IMG/VR virus record: IMGVR_UViG_3300006735_000027
Coordinates: 1 to 64,000 of that record
Reading direction: 5' to 3' (one strand)
DNA length: 64,000 bases
Source of the DNA: a virus
Each line of letters begins with the position of its first letter. The first letter of the stretch is position 1. The position numbers and the translations under genes are program-made. Positions 1-8,317 of the stretch are shown in pieces. The notes beneath the pieces were generated by a model that saw nothing but the letters and a program-made list of their open reading frames with translations, was not told the DNA's origin and did not search any database.

Positions 1-1
1 G

Positions 2-1063
2 CAGATTGCGGGGCGCCTCAACGAGCGCGAGGCACTCGCCTTCTGGTCGAGGGCGACAGGAGAGCGCCCACCCATTCCCGTGAAACGATTCCTACAGATG
101 GTTTCCTACCTGACGGCAGCAGGTGCACAGAGCCTGCAAGCCATCGACGCCATGCTCTACACCATGCGCCCCGGCGAGGTCATGCAGCGACTGCTGGCCG
201 AGAAGCCGGACTTGGAGGTGCGCACCATGCAGCCCGGACAGCCTTTCACTGGTCCGGTCTATAGAGCGTGGGACAAGATGACGGCGCCGACCGACGTCTA
301 CGCCGAGGTCATGTCGAACCCACGCCGATACCTGCACGTCACCGAGTTCCCCACAGGGACCTTCCGAGGCGTTCTGTACAGCAGGGACAAGCAGGCCATG
401 GGCAAGCCCGTGGACCTGCCCTACGCAGAGCAGGAGTGTATCATGGAGGTCGAGACCGACGGCATTACCGTCACGCACGTCACCGACCTCCTCGCTCTGG
501 GCGACGACTGGGACATCCATCGTCAGCCCTACAGGGAACGCATCGACGTGCTCCGCACACTCAATCTACAGGTCCCTCTCAAAGAGGGCAAGTTCGTGGC
601 CTCGGGCACCGACTTCACTCACCTGCTCGAAACCATCGAGCCCGCTGAGAAACTGCGCCTCGTTCACACGGAGGGCATCAAGGTCGGCGGCGATGGTGGC
701 TGGGCGATTCTCAAGGACGCCTTCCACGTTCAACTGCTGGCCAACTCAATTATGCGCGACGCTGATTACGACACTTTCGTGCGACTGGGAGCCCTCGACG
801 GCTTCGAGGTCTACGAAGTTGGACAGGTCAAGTTAAGTGCCGCCGTGGCTCAGCACGTGCGTCAGCGCCTTGCTCAGCAGGGTGTTTTGGTTGGACAGGA
901 TTGGCTCCCCATCGACGAGTACGGCTTGGTTGTCGTGCTTGAGGTGAAGGGGTTCTCCCTGAGCGACCTGTCCCTGACGGAGGGAGACGTGCGATACCTT
1001 GACGACAATCTCGGTTATTCGGACGTGTCCCAACTCACGGACCTGATTGAAATGAGCGACTGA
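2..1063 (+). CDS. ATP-dependent DNA ligase-like protein, probably inactive (5' partial)
   Basis: The frame is open from base 2, so the N-terminus lies outside the window; the first internal start is a GTG at 80. Numbered from that GTG, the protein has the layout of an ATP-dependent DNA ligase: a motif-I-like segment TEFPTGTFRG, a motif IIIa-like segment VTDLLALGDDWDIHRQPY followed by RERIDVL, a motif IV-like HTEGIKVG, a motif V-like GWAILKD, then an OB-fold-like tail ending near EGDVRYLDDNLGYSD. In active ligases motif I reads KxDGxR; here the aligned residues are F-P-T-G-T-F, so the nucleotide-accepting lysine and the aspartate appear lost, and motif IV has G where K is expected. I infer a ligase-fold protein that may bind DNA or nucleotide without ligating. 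It could instead be an unrelated hypothetical protein. It is the first gene of the replication block. Confidence 0.4.
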   Translation, partial: QIAGRLNEREALAFWSRATGERPPIPVKRFLQMVSYLTAAGAQSLQAIDAMLYTMRPGEVMQRLLAEKPDLEVRTMQPGQPFTGPVYRAWDKMTAPTDVYAEVMSNPRRYLHVTEFPTGTFRGVLYSRDKQAMGKPVDLPYAEQECIMEVETDGITVTHVTDLLALGDDWDIHRQPYRERIDVLRTLNLQVPLKEGKFVASGTDFTHLLETIEPAEKLRLVHTEGIKVGGDGGWAILKDAFHVQLLANSIMRDADYDTFVRLGALDGFEVYEVGQVKLSAAVAQHVRQRLAQQGVLVGQDWLPIDEYGLVVVLEVKGFSLSDLSLTEGDVRYLDDNLGYSDVSQLTDLIEMSD

Positions 1064-1072
1064 GATGAGTCC

Positions 1073-1079
1073 CTTATAA
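1073..1079 (+). promoter_or_regulatory. Candidate archaeal TATA box upstream of the RFC gene
   Basis: CTTATAA lies in the 47-bp gap between the ligase-like gene and the RFC gene, one of the few true gaps in the replication block. Archaeal transcription usually starts about 25 bp downstream of the TATA centre, which here would be about 8-10 bases before the ATG at 1111. There is no obvious purine-rich BRE upstream, so the call is weak. Confidence 0.25.
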
Positions 1080-1110
1080 CTCCCCAATAAAGAAAAGAAG
1101 GCGATTTGCG

Positions 1111-2043
1111 ATGAACCTACGAGAGAAGTACCGTCCGTCCACTCTGGACGACTTGGTTGGATGCGAGGAGTTCCTTGCTGCAGCCAAGGGCTGGGACATC
1201 GACACGTGTCCCCCCAACATTCTCATCGTGGGTCCGCCCGGCATCGGCAAGACCAGCGCTGCTCTGGCTCTGGTGCGAACCATGCAGGGGGAGTTCTTCG
1301 ACCCCTGCAACTACGGTATCACCAACGCCTCTGACGAGCGCGGCATTGACTTCATCCGTGCCCTCAAAGGCATAAGCCGACAGAAGGGCATGGGCGTCAG
1401 TCGCCGTGCTGAAATCCTCGACGAGTGTGAGAACTTCACGTCACCTGCTCAGAAGGCCCTGCGCCAGATTCTGGAAGAGAGTCACCGCACCACGGTGTTC
1501 ATCCTCATCGCAAACGACATCGGTCCGATTCACAGCGCTATCCGTGACCGCTGCATCACGTTCTACTTCAAGCCCCTATCCGATTCCTCGGACACCGTTG
1601 ACCGCCTGAGTCACATCGTCCGCACCGAGGGCATGCCAGAGGACTGGCACCCTCATCTCGGCGCCTTGGTGCGCCACACCAACGGCAGCATGCGTAAGGC
1701 CATCGACATCCTCGACAGCCTACCCAAGGACAGTGAAGCACTCTCCGTCCGCTTGCGCCGAGACACCAGCCATCTCAACAAGGCTGCCCTGAATCTCATG
1801 GGCAGCGATTTCCCTGCAGTGACCCGCCTGCTAACGCAGGCCCTGAACGGAGGGCAGTCACGCTTCGGCGTGCTGCGTGGTCTGCGACATCGCGTGCGTC
1901 CGCTCATGGAGAGCGAAGACGACTGGCACGCATTCATGCTCACGTATGGCGAGTTCGCCCTTCTGGCCCCTGTGTGGCCGGATGACGACCTCTCCTACGT
2001 GGAATACTTCGTAGCAAAAATGAAGAAGAACATGGAGGCATAA
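1111..2043 (+). CDS. rfcS: Clamp loader, replication factor C small subunit
   Basis: A 310-residue AAA+ ATPase, close to the usual length of archaeal RFC small subunits (about 320). It opens the ring-shaped sliding clamp and loads it on primed DNA. Seen: the REKYRP...LDDLVG box at residues 4-16, Walker A GPPGIGKT at 41-48, Walker B ILDECE at 102-107, sensor 1 around LIAND, an SRC-like arginine motif (here IRDRC, with D for S), and a helical C-terminal collar domain. The start ATG follows a purine-rich leader. The clamp and polymerase are encoded a few genes downstream. No large RFC subunit is visible, so this protein either works as a homo-oligomer or borrows the host subunit (inference). Confidence 0.9.
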   Translation: MNLREKYRPSTLDDLVGCEEFLAAAKGWDIDTCPPNILIVGPPGIGKTSAALALVRTMQGEFFDPCNYGITNASDERGIDFIRALKGISRQKGMGVSRRAEILDECENFTSPAQKALRQILEESHRTTVFILIANDIGPIHSAIRDRCITFYFKPLSDSSDTVDRLSHIVRTEGMPEDWHPHLGALVRHTNGSMRKAIDILDSLPKDSEALSVRLRRDTSHLNKAALNLMGSDFPAVTRLLTQALNGGQSRFGVLRGLRHRVRPLMESEDDWHAFMLTYGEFALLAPVWPDDDLSYVEYFVAKMKKNMEA

Positions 2044-2045
2044 AA

Positions 2046-3293
2046 ATGAGCGAAACCCAGAACTGGCCCGACGACGTAACCAAGCGACTGCAGGGCTATG
2101 CAGAAAAGATGAACGTAACGCTGGAGAAGGCCGCTGAGGCCTTCGCAGCGTGGCTGAAGAAAGAGTTCGAGGTCGAGGACGCCCTCGCCGAAGACCCCTT
2201 CTACCTCAGCCAGTGGAGTGAACAATTCGTCATCGAGACGAGGAACGCGAGCCAGTCTCGCGGTCGAGAGACTGTGCCCTTCGTGGGCATGTTCATCGGC
2301 ATCGACGACGACAAGCGTGACGCGCGCCGCAGTAAGGCGGAGCAAGCGCTGACGATGTTCCAGAACAACCGCGACCGAGCCATCGACGAAGGCCTTGTGG
2401 GCATTCTCACGGCCAAGGAGGGCCGCTGGCACATCAACGGAGAGGTGACCGACGACCGCGTCGACGGCAGCAACCTCCCGTGGTACGGCTTCGAGCACGA
2501 CGACATGCTGCTCTGCCTGCTCACGGTCCGTGACGGCGAGCGAAAGCCCATCGCCCGACACTCTTTCAGCCGTCGCGCTTACTTCCTCGGCTCTGCTGAG
2601 AGTGGTGGCGACATCAAGCGTTGGACCGTCAGCCTCCAAGGCGATGCGTCCATGAACGCACTCTACCGCAAGTGGGAGGCCTGCAAGATTCAGGTCATCG
2701 CCCCCACCAAGGACGACCAAGACATCCTCTACACCAACCGCAACTTCGTCGAGACGGCCGAGTACACCGACGCGTGGCTCCCCGAGCACCTGCGTCAGGC
2801 CTTCACCGCCGAGCGCTTGCTCGTCAACACGAGCATGCACGGTGAATACGCTGAACTCAGCGAACTCATTGAGGCGCACGGCGAGCGCAAGAAGGAGACG
2901 GCCAACGGCTACACCATCAACCCGATTGTGGTCACCAGCGGCTACGTCACCTACCTCAACCGTGACCCGATGCAGAGCGAGTACGATGTGACTGGGCGCA
3001 ACTTCCGTCTGGCCATTTACCGTCAGGGCGTTGACCCGGTGACCGTCTGGGTCCCCGGACGACTGCACGACGATGACCGCATCTTCGAGTACCGTGACCG
3101 CAACGGCGAGTGGCGTCACTACAACGAGAAGACGCAGGTCATCGTGGTCGGTCAACTCCGCCTCAAGCCATACCAGAACGAGATGCAGCCGAGCCTCAGC
3201 GCTCTGGGCATCTACATTCCACCTCGCACCGCCCGTCCCGCAGGGGGCAAGGGCGACACGAGCCTGAACCAATTCGGAGGGAAGAAAGAATGA
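2046..3293 (+). CDS. RPA-like single-stranded DNA-binding protein
   Basis: A 415-residue protein 2 bp after the RFC gene. The C-terminal third (about residues 295-395) alternates beta-strand-like stretches (PIVVTSGYVTYL, FRLAIYR, VTVWVPGR, TQVIVVGQLRL), as expected for an OB fold. Together with its place between RFC and a RecA-type ATPase this suggests a replication protein A-type ssDNA-binding protein. The N-terminal half is charged and helical at the very start. The C-terminal tail TSLNQFGG (residues 405-412) weakly resembles a clamp-binding PIP peptide but lacks the Q and the second aromatic. No zinc finger is seen. The function is inferred from fold-like pattern and context; a recombination mediator is an alternative. 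Confidence 0.45.
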   Translation: MSETQNWPDDVTKRLQGYAEKMNVTLEKAAEAFAAWLKKEFEVEDALAEDPFYLSQWSEQFVIETRNASQSRGRETVPFVGMFIGIDDDKRDARRSKAEQALTMFQNNRDRAIDEGLVGILTAKEGRWHINGEVTDDRVDGSNLPWYGFEHDDMLLCLLTVRDGERKPIARHSFSRRAYFLGSAESGGDIKRWTVSLQGDASMNALYRKWEACKIQVIAPTKDDQDILYTNRNFVETAEYTDAWLPEHLRQAFTAERLLVNTSMHGEYAELSELIEAHGERKKETANGYTINPIVVTSGYVTYLNRDPMQSEYDVTGRNFRLAIYRQGVDPVTVWVPGRLHDDDRIFEYRDRNGEWRHYNEKTQVIVVGQLRLKPYQNEMQPSLSALGIYIPPRTARPAGGKGDTSLNQFGGKKE

Positions 3294-4357
3294 GCGGATG
3301 GGAAGCACTTGCAGCAGGAAACACGAACGCACCGACTCCCAAGCCGGCGCCCAAGTCGGCCCCGGACGTCGAAGAAATCGTGCAGGAACTGAGGGAACTC
3401 GCTGAGAACCGTGGCGCTGCCCCGGAACCCAAGACTCCCACTGCGCCCGAGCCGGTCACCTCGACCGAGTTCGTCAGCCGATTCCCCGGCCTGCAGGCTG
3501 AGATGGAGTTGCAGTCCAGCGCGCCCGAAATCAAGCCAAGCCACATCTTCATGGGTATCGTCGGCCACGAGGGCACCGGCAAGACCGGCCTCGCGTTCGA
3601 TGCGCACGCCCACAAGTACCCCGATGGCCTGTGCTTCGTGCTCGACCACGACAACGGTGGCCTCTCGTGCAAGTTGGCGCACTACGACAACTCGCCCATG
3701 TTCCGGGTCTTCGAGCCTTGGGTCATGCAACAAGAGAACCGCACGGCGTACAACTACCTTGCATCGTACAACCGCGTCATGGACATTGCCAAGTTCGCCG
3801 TGGAGTATGCACAGAATCAACAGCAGCCCGGATTCGAGGGACCGCTTCTGCGCTCCTTCATCGTGACCGGGCTTGACCAGTTCGACGGTATGTGCATCAA
3901 CGTGATGAAGATTCACGACCTCGACATGGATGCCACTGACGCTGTCGCTGCGAGCGCTGCGAAGTTGAACAAGGAGATTGGGTGGAACTGGAGCATCCGC
4001 GCCACCCGCTTCAAGCAACTGACCGCACAGTGCCAGAAGTTGAACCGGTTGGGTGTCGACGTCTACTGGGAGACGCACCTCAAGGAGGACAAGGAAGGCA
4101 AGGTCGGCTTCGACGGCTGGAAGTTCGCATGGCACAACAGCGCCAATCAGGACCTGTTTCAGGTGCTCTGGTGCAAGCGCAAGGTCATTCGCAACGCCGA
4201 GGGCGCTCGCACGGGCGAGACCCGCTACAGCGCCGAGTTCTTCAAACAGAAGACCAACTCCAACCTGCTGAATCAACAGCGCGATTACTTCGTCACCAAC
4301 ACGGGCGAAGAAGCGCAGTGGTACGGCATGGCTGAACTGCGCGACGGTGCCATCTGA
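3290..4357 (+). CDS. RecA-fold ATPase (RadA/Sak4-like recombinase)
   Basis: The start is the ATG at 3290, which overlaps the stop of the previous gene as ATGA and has GGAGGG upstream; the same frame is open further upstream but that is inside the preceding gene. The product has 355 residues. Residues 11-60 are a Pro/Ala-rich, probably disordered linker with a short acidic helix. Walker A GHEGTGKT is at 92-99, followed by an LDHDNGG strand (compare LDTE in RecA-type proteins), and a hydrophobic strand ending in D (FIVTGLDQFD) is the likely Walker B. This resembles the short RecA-core phage ATPases of the Sak4/RadA group, which load on ssDNA coated by an SSB. Proximity to the RPA-like gene supports recombination-dependent replication or annealing. 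A DnaB-like helicase is less likely at this size. Confidence 0.6.
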   Translation: MSGWEALAAGNTNAPTPKPAPKSAPDVEEIVQELRELAENRGAAPEPKTPTAPEPVTSTEFVSRFPGLQAEMELQSSAPEIKPSHIFMGIVGHEGTGKTGLAFDAHAHKYPDGLCFVLDHDNGGLSCKLAHYDNSPMFRVFEPWVMQQENRTAYNYLASYNRVMDIAKFAVEYAQNQQQPGFEGPLLRSFIVTGLDQFDGMCINVMKIHDLDMDATDAVAASAAKLNKEIGWNWSIRATRFKQLTAQCQKLNRLGVDVYWETHLKEDKEGKVGFDGWKFAWHNSANQDLFQVLWCKRKVIRNAEGARTGETRYSAEFFKQKTNSNLLNQQRDYFVTNTGEEAQWYGMAELRDGAI

Positions 4358-4366
4358 GGTGAGCCC

Positions 4367-5128
4367 ATGGCATCCTTCACGCTGAGCACGGAGAACTTCG
4401 TCAACTTCCTGACGTCGTTCGGCAACGACCTGATGGACATCACCATCAAGGTCGAGGCGGCAGCCATTTCTGCCGCTGTCGGCAAGACGACCCACTACGT
4501 CTCGCGCCGCATGGATTGTGGTGCTGAAAAAACGGGTTACGTCCACATCACCGACCTGCCGAAGTTGAAGGCTTTCCTGAAGAAGGCCAAGGTCTCCGAC
4601 CTCCGACTCAGCCAAGAGGGCAATACGGGCACCCTGCACGTGCGTGGCGGGAAGATGAGCCTCCAGTTGCCTACGGCAGCGTTCGTCGAGTCTCAGAAGC
4701 GCGTCGGCATGATGCAGAGCGCCATCGACCGCTCGCGCGATTCGATGTGGCAATCGTGGTTCGACGCACCGTTGACCCACCATGGTCGAGTCTCATCTGA
4801 ATCGCTGAAACCTGTGACGGCGTTCAAGTCCGTCCTCGGTGACCAATACGGCTGCAAGACCGAGTTCGATGCAGACGGCTCAGAGTTCGTCGTGCGCGGC
4901 GGCAAGCAGTCCACGGGCAAGATGTTCGTGCGTGCTCCGCTGACGCAAGTTGAAGCGCCGGGCAACAACGCTCGCTCTGCCTTCGACAAGTGGCTCCCTG
5001 AGTTGCTGAACAACTTGCCATCGGGCGACGTCGACATCCACACGGGAGACGAGACCGTGCTCATCATCGAGCAGGCTACGACGCAGTTCCTGATGGTCGT
5101 CATCGACCAGCAATACGAGGAGGACTGA
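4367..5128 (+). CDS. pcn: PCNA-like sliding clamp
   Basis: The protein has 253 residues, the length of archaeal PCNA (about 245-250). It alternates amphipathic strands with two helices in the clamp pattern: the N-terminal FTLSTENFVNFLTSF helix/strand, a middle FKSVLGDQYGCK segment, and C-terminal strands (VDIHTG, TVLIIEQ, QFLMVVIDQQY). Sequence identity to cellular PCNA is not obvious by eye, so the call rests on length, strand pattern, and position between clamp loader and polymerase B. Viral clamps of this kind are usually divergent. It should form a ring around DNA and tether PolB, the nucleases and the primase. The gene starts 9 bp after the RecA-like gene at an ATG preceded by GAGGTGAG. 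Confidence 0.6.
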   Translation: MASFTLSTENFVNFLTSFGNDLMDITIKVEAAAISAAVGKTTHYVSRRMDCGAEKTGYVHITDLPKLKAFLKKAKVSDLRLSQEGNTGTLHVRGGKMSLQLPTAAFVESQKRVGMMQSAIDRSRDSMWQSWFDAPLTHHGRVSSESLKPVTAFKSVLGDQYGCKTEFDADGSEFVVRGGKQSTGKMFVRAPLTQVEAPGNNARSAFDKWLPELLNNLPSGDVDIHTGDETVLIIEQATTQFLMVVIDQQYEED

Positions 5129-5130
5129 GC

Positions 5131-5298
5131 GTGAAGACTCCAGACAAGGTGCAGTGCGCCGGCTGTGGGGACACGTTGGTCGTTCACGAGCACGACATCT
5201 ACATGACGATGGACCTCCACGAAGACGAGACCATCGACCTTGATACCGTCAAGTTTCGATGCCAAGCCTGCGCAAGTGCTGCGGGGGTGGCTCAGTGA
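5131..5298 (+). CDS. Small zinc-ribbon protein (55 aa)
   Basis: A short GTG-initiated gene 2 bp after the clamp stop, ending in the GTGA overlap with the next gene. It has two knuckles, CAGC (residues 9-12) and CQAC near the C-terminus, separated by an acidic strand region, which is the layout of a zinc ribbon. It is probably a small DNA- or protein-binding accessory of the replisome; the exact role is unknown. Confidence 0.6.
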   Translation: MKTPDKVQCAGCGDTLVVHEHDIYMTMDLHEDETIDLDTVKFRCQACASAAGVAQ

Positions 5299-5459
5299 CG
5301 CGACGTGACGTCTGCTGGTACTGCGGCGGTCGCCTCATCTGGGGCAACGACTGGAACCCAGAAGACTGGGGTCTGGACGGTGAGGGCATCGTGTCCACGC
5401 TGACTTGCAGCGATTGCGGTGCAGAAGTCCAGTACGTGCTCATCAACGAGGAGGAGTGA
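5295..5459 (+). CDS. Small zinc-ribbon protein (54 aa)
   Basis: It starts at GTG 5295, overlapping the previous stop as GTGA, and ends 2 bp before the polymerase ATG, so the three genes are likely translationally coupled. It carries CWYC near the N-terminus and CSDC near the C-terminus, a second small zinc ribbon in tandem with the preceding one. The acidic C-terminus is INEEE. The function is unknown; the position immediately upstream of polB suggests a replisome or transcription accessory. Confidence 0.6.
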   Translation: MTRRDVCWYCGGRLIWGNDWNPEDWGLDGEGIVSTLTCSDCGAEVQYVLINEEE

Positions 5460-5461
5460 AC

Positions 5462-7789
5462 ATGATTGTCGATACCTTCCGACCGGACCCCGAGGGTCCC
5501 GACCACCTGTACCTCAGGTGGCGTGATGCGGAAGGTAACCTCATCGAGCGCACGGTTGACGACTACCGACCCTACTTCTGGGTCTCAGCCGACACCGACC
5601 CCCGCTACATGAGCAGGGTTCTCGACGATTACTTCGGCTCAAGCGTTGACTGGAACGATACGGCAGTTGGCCTTCGAGACAACGAGCGGCTCGTCAAGGT
5701 CTACGCCTACCGAGAAAGCGACCTGCGCGACATGTCGCGCCGTTTCCGTCAGACTTGGGAGGCCGACATCCCGCTCGCCGACAAGTACCTCATCGACCAC
5801 TACCCACGCATGCCCAAGTGGAAGCCCCGTGTCTGGCACTTCGACTTGGAGTGGGACCCTGAAACGAACGAGACCACCGTCATGGCCGTCGCGGACAACT
5901 ACAACCACCGGCATGTCGCATTCTGCTGGAAAAAAGGCAACCCCACCGGCCTCTACGACATGGACCATCACATCGAGACTCGGCATGTTTCATATGAGGT
6001 GCGCGGTGAACAGGTGGAGTTCACCTACGAACGCCACCTGTACGGCTGTGAATCCGACATGCACCGCGCGTTCCTCGACTACATGGACGAGTGCGACCCC
6101 GATGTGTTCGTGGCGCACGCTCTGATGTGGGCCGACCTTCCGCACCTCACTAAGCGACTCAAACAATTCCGACGACTCAGTCCACTAAAGCGCGTCATCG
6201 GGACGCGTAAGGGCTACGACTACACCGACCAACCCATCCTCGGTCGGCTGTGCTTCGACACGGCGTCACCCCTGCGCAGCGGTAGCGGCTTCGAGCGCGT
6301 CTGGAAAGACAGTGGCAAGCCCCAACTGAAGAACCTCAAACTGGACACCATCGCGCAGGCCTGCGGCCTCGGCGGCAAGTTCGACATGGACGTGTTCACC
6401 GGCTGGACCGAGCGGTTCGACGAATACGTCGACTACTGCATGCAGGACACCATTCTCCTCAAGCGCATTGACGAGGACAACCACGTCCTCGACTTCTTCT
6501 TCTCTCTGCAGGAACTCTGCGGCGTGTCGTTCGCTTCCTGCCACAACGTCACCCGTTTCGCCAAAGGTCTGCTCAACCGCAGGACCGAGTGGAAGGCTCC
6601 CAGCCGCTCCACTCAGGAGAAGCAAGACTACGAAGGAGCGTTCATTCCTCCGCCTCGACCGGGTCGCTACGAAGGCGTGGCCTGTGTCGACTACAAGGGC
6701 CTATACCCATCACTCATCCTCAGCCACAACCTTTCGTGGGAAACGCAGGTCCCCAAGGACCAAGCGTGGCGTGACGACGTCCGCCAATTGCCCGACGGCA
6801 CCTGTTGGGTACAGGGCGTTGACGCGCTCTTGCCGACCATCGTCACTGAGATGTTCGAGAAGCGCGACGAGTATAAGCGAAAGATGCGCGAAGCCGACAC
6901 CGAATCTGAGCGAAACGGATGGAACACGCTGCAACTTGCCGTAAAGCGGGTCATGGCGTCGTTTTACGGCATGACTGCCAGCGCTCACTGGGGTTGGGCG
7001 GACTTCGACATCGCCAGCGCCATCACAGCCTGCGGGCGACAGGCTATTCGGTTCCTGATGAGCGAATCAGAGGCGCAGGGCTACGATGCTCTGTACGGTC
7101 ACACCGACTCTGCGTTCGTCAAGGTCCCACTCGACGAGGCAGATGCGCTCGCCAAGCACCTGACCGCTGAAGTCCAGCGCCGGTTGGAAGCAAGTCATCT
7201 CATTGTCGAGTTGGAGGCCTACATGCCCTACTGGATTGTCGGAGGCAAGAACCTCTACTACGGCATCTGCTCTTTCCCGCCCGAAGACGACGGCAAGGTC
7301 AAAAGCGCGCGCTGGGGCAAAATCAGCACGCTCTCTCCCATTTCCAAGGACCTCGAAAACGATGTATTGACCGCCATCTGCAACGGTGCAGATGAGAATC
7401 AGGTCATCGACATGGTCCGTCCTATCTCGAAGCGCATTCTGCGCGGCGACTTCAATCTCAAGGATGTCGCTTCCACCACCCGCTTGCAGAAGCATCCGTC
7501 CAAGTACGAAAAGGTCGGAGGCGGAATCAAGGCGGCCATTTACTATAACGAGCACGTCAAGAACGCTTACGGCGAAGGCTCCAGCGTTGACTGGGTCTAC
7601 GTCCGCGACAACCGGACGCCGGTCATGGCGTTCGAGGATGAGTCTGATTTGGACGGCTACGAATTGGACGTCGACCTGATGGTGGACAAACTGGTGAAAG
7701 CCAAACTTAAGCCGATTTTCAAGGCCCTTGACTGGGACTTGGATGCAGCAGCGGGCGCCGCCCGTCCCAAGAACTACTTCGAGGTGTGA
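5462..7789 (+). CDS. polB: Family B DNA polymerase
   Basis: The start is the ATG at 5462 after a strong GAGGAGG; the frame upstream belongs to the previous gene's shadow. The product has 775 residues, typical of archaeal PolB. The exonuclease domain has Exo I FDLEW (D128, E130), an altered Exo II AHALMWADLP in which the usual N and F are both A (A220, A224) while D225 remains, and Exo III YCMQD (Y325, D329). The polymerase domain has motif A VDYKGLYPS (D410), motif B KRVMASFYG (K495-G503) and motif C YGHTDS (545-550). The first Asp of the usual YGDTDS is His; the Asp that coordinates both metals in RB69-type enzymes (here D549) is kept. It is the presumed replicative polymerase of the virus, working with the clamp and loader encoded upstream. 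Confidence 0.95.
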   Translation: MIVDTFRPDPEGPDHLYLRWRDAEGNLIERTVDDYRPYFWVSADTDPRYMSRVLDDYFGSSVDWNDTAVGLRDNERLVKVYAYRESDLRDMSRRFRQTWEADIPLADKYLIDHYPRMPKWKPRVWHFDLEWDPETNETTVMAVADNYNHRHVAFCWKKGNPTGLYDMDHHIETRHVSYEVRGEQVEFTYERHLYGCESDMHRAFLDYMDECDPDVFVAHALMWADLPHLTKRLKQFRRLSPLKRVIGTRKGYDYTDQPILGRLCFDTASPLRSGSGFERVWKDSGKPQLKNLKLDTIAQACGLGGKFDMDVFTGWTERFDEYVDYCMQDTILLKRIDEDNHVLDFFFSLQELCGVSFASCHNVTRFAKGLLNRRTEWKAPSRSTQEKQDYEGAFIPPPRPGRYEGVACVDYKGLYPSLILSHNLSWETQVPKDQAWRDDVRQLPDGTCWVQGVDALLPTIVTEMFEKRDEYKRKMREADTESERNGWNTLQLAVKRVMASFYGMTASAHWGWADFDIASAITACGRQAIRFLMSESEAQGYDALYGHTDSAFVKVPLDEADALAKHLTAEVQRRLEASHLIVELEAYMPYWIVGGKNLYYGICSFPPEDDGKVKSARWGKISTLSPISKDLENDVLTAICNGADENQVIDMVRPISKRILRGDFNLKDVASTTRLQKHPSKYEKVGGGIKAAIYYNEHVKNAYGEGSSVDWVYVRDNRTPVMAFEDESDLDGYELDVDLMVDKLVKAKLKPIFKALDWDLDAAAGAARPKNYFEV

Positions 7790-7791
7790 AC

Positions 7792-7977
7792 ATGAGCAGA
7801 GTTGAGGAAGAAGTCATCGCCAAGATTCGACAGCGCGCAGAGGTTGGCAAGGCCAAGTACGGCGTTACGATGGAGCGCGGTGACCTTGGACTGCTTGACT
7901 GGCTCCAGCACCTGCAAGAAGAACTCATGGACGCCGCCGTCTATGTGCAGCGGCTGATGGAGGAGGTGGCAGAATGA
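7792..7977 (+). CDS. MazG-like nucleotide pyrophosphohydrolase-type protein (61 aa)
   Basis: A short all-helical protein with the pattern KYG...ERGD...LDWLQHLQEELMDAAVYVQRL. The EELMDA segment matches the metal-binding helix of small phage MazG-like proteins, which hydrolyse non-canonical or excess NTPs. It begins 2 bp after polB and overlaps the next gene as ATGA. At 61 residues it holds only the core helices, so enzymatic activity is uncertain. Confidence 0.55.
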   Translation: MSRVEEEVIAKIRQRAEVGKAKYGVTMERGDLGLLDWLQHLQEELMDAAVYVQRLMEEVAE

Positions 7978-8129
7978 GCAAGTGCACTGCAATCATCAAG
8001 AGCGGCAAGCGCAAAGGCCAAGTCTGCGGGAGGAACGCCATTGCAGGCGTTGGTGTCTGTGGTCCCCATTGGAGGCAGGCTCCGCCCGAATGCCTTCACC
8101 CATCCGCTCGGAAGGAGGTGGCAGAATGA
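7974..8129 (+). CDS. Small CxnCxnCxxH zinc-finger protein (51 aa)
   Basis: An ATGA overlap joins it to the MazG-like gene and another ATGA joins it to the next. The motif CTAIIKSGKRKGQVCGRNA, then VGVCGPHW, is the recurring phage finger in which Cys, Cys, Cys and His bind one zinc, with a basic loop between the first two cysteines. Proteins with this finger are common beside viral DNA-metabolism genes, but I know of no assigned biochemical role. Confidence 0.6.
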   Translation: MSKCTAIIKSGKRKGQVCGRNAIAGVGVCGPHWRQAPPECLHPSARKEVAE

Positions 8130-8317
8130 GCAAGTGGATGTTCTGGAAGAAGGTCGTGCAATCGACCCCTCGCGTGAGCACCCGTCCGTTCTGGAAGCGT
8201 GGCAAGCGCTGCCCAACCTGCGGCCACTACGACAAAATACCCACGCGTCAGACGCAACTCGCTGAGTTCTTCGACGCGGGCCAAGGAAAGCAATCAAAAC
8301 TGGAGGAATACGCATGA
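8126..8317 (+). CDS. Small zinc-knuckle protein with PIP box (63 aa)
   Basis: ATG 8126 overlaps the previous stop (ATGA) and the stop overlaps the next ATG (ATGA at 8314). The N-terminal half is basic and Trp-rich (WMFWKK, RPFWKRGKR). One knuckle CPTC is at residues 29-32. Residues 42-49 read QTQLAEFF, an exact match to the consensus clamp-binding PIP box QxxLxxFF, and a weaker copy QSKLEEYA ends the protein. I infer a clamp-bound accessory that recruits something to, or competes for, the viral or host PCNA. No enzymatic motif is visible. Confidence 0.65.
   Translation: MSKWMFWKKVVQSTPRVSTRPFWKRGKRCPTCGHYDKIPTRQTQLAEFFDAGQGKQSKLEEYA

Noticed and set aside
1995-4783. Long open frames on the minus strand (445 and 523 residues) opposite the RPA-like, RecA-like and clamp genes
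   Set aside because: They overlap well-supported plus-strand genes completely, show no motifs, and are typical antisense shadows of GC-rich codon use.
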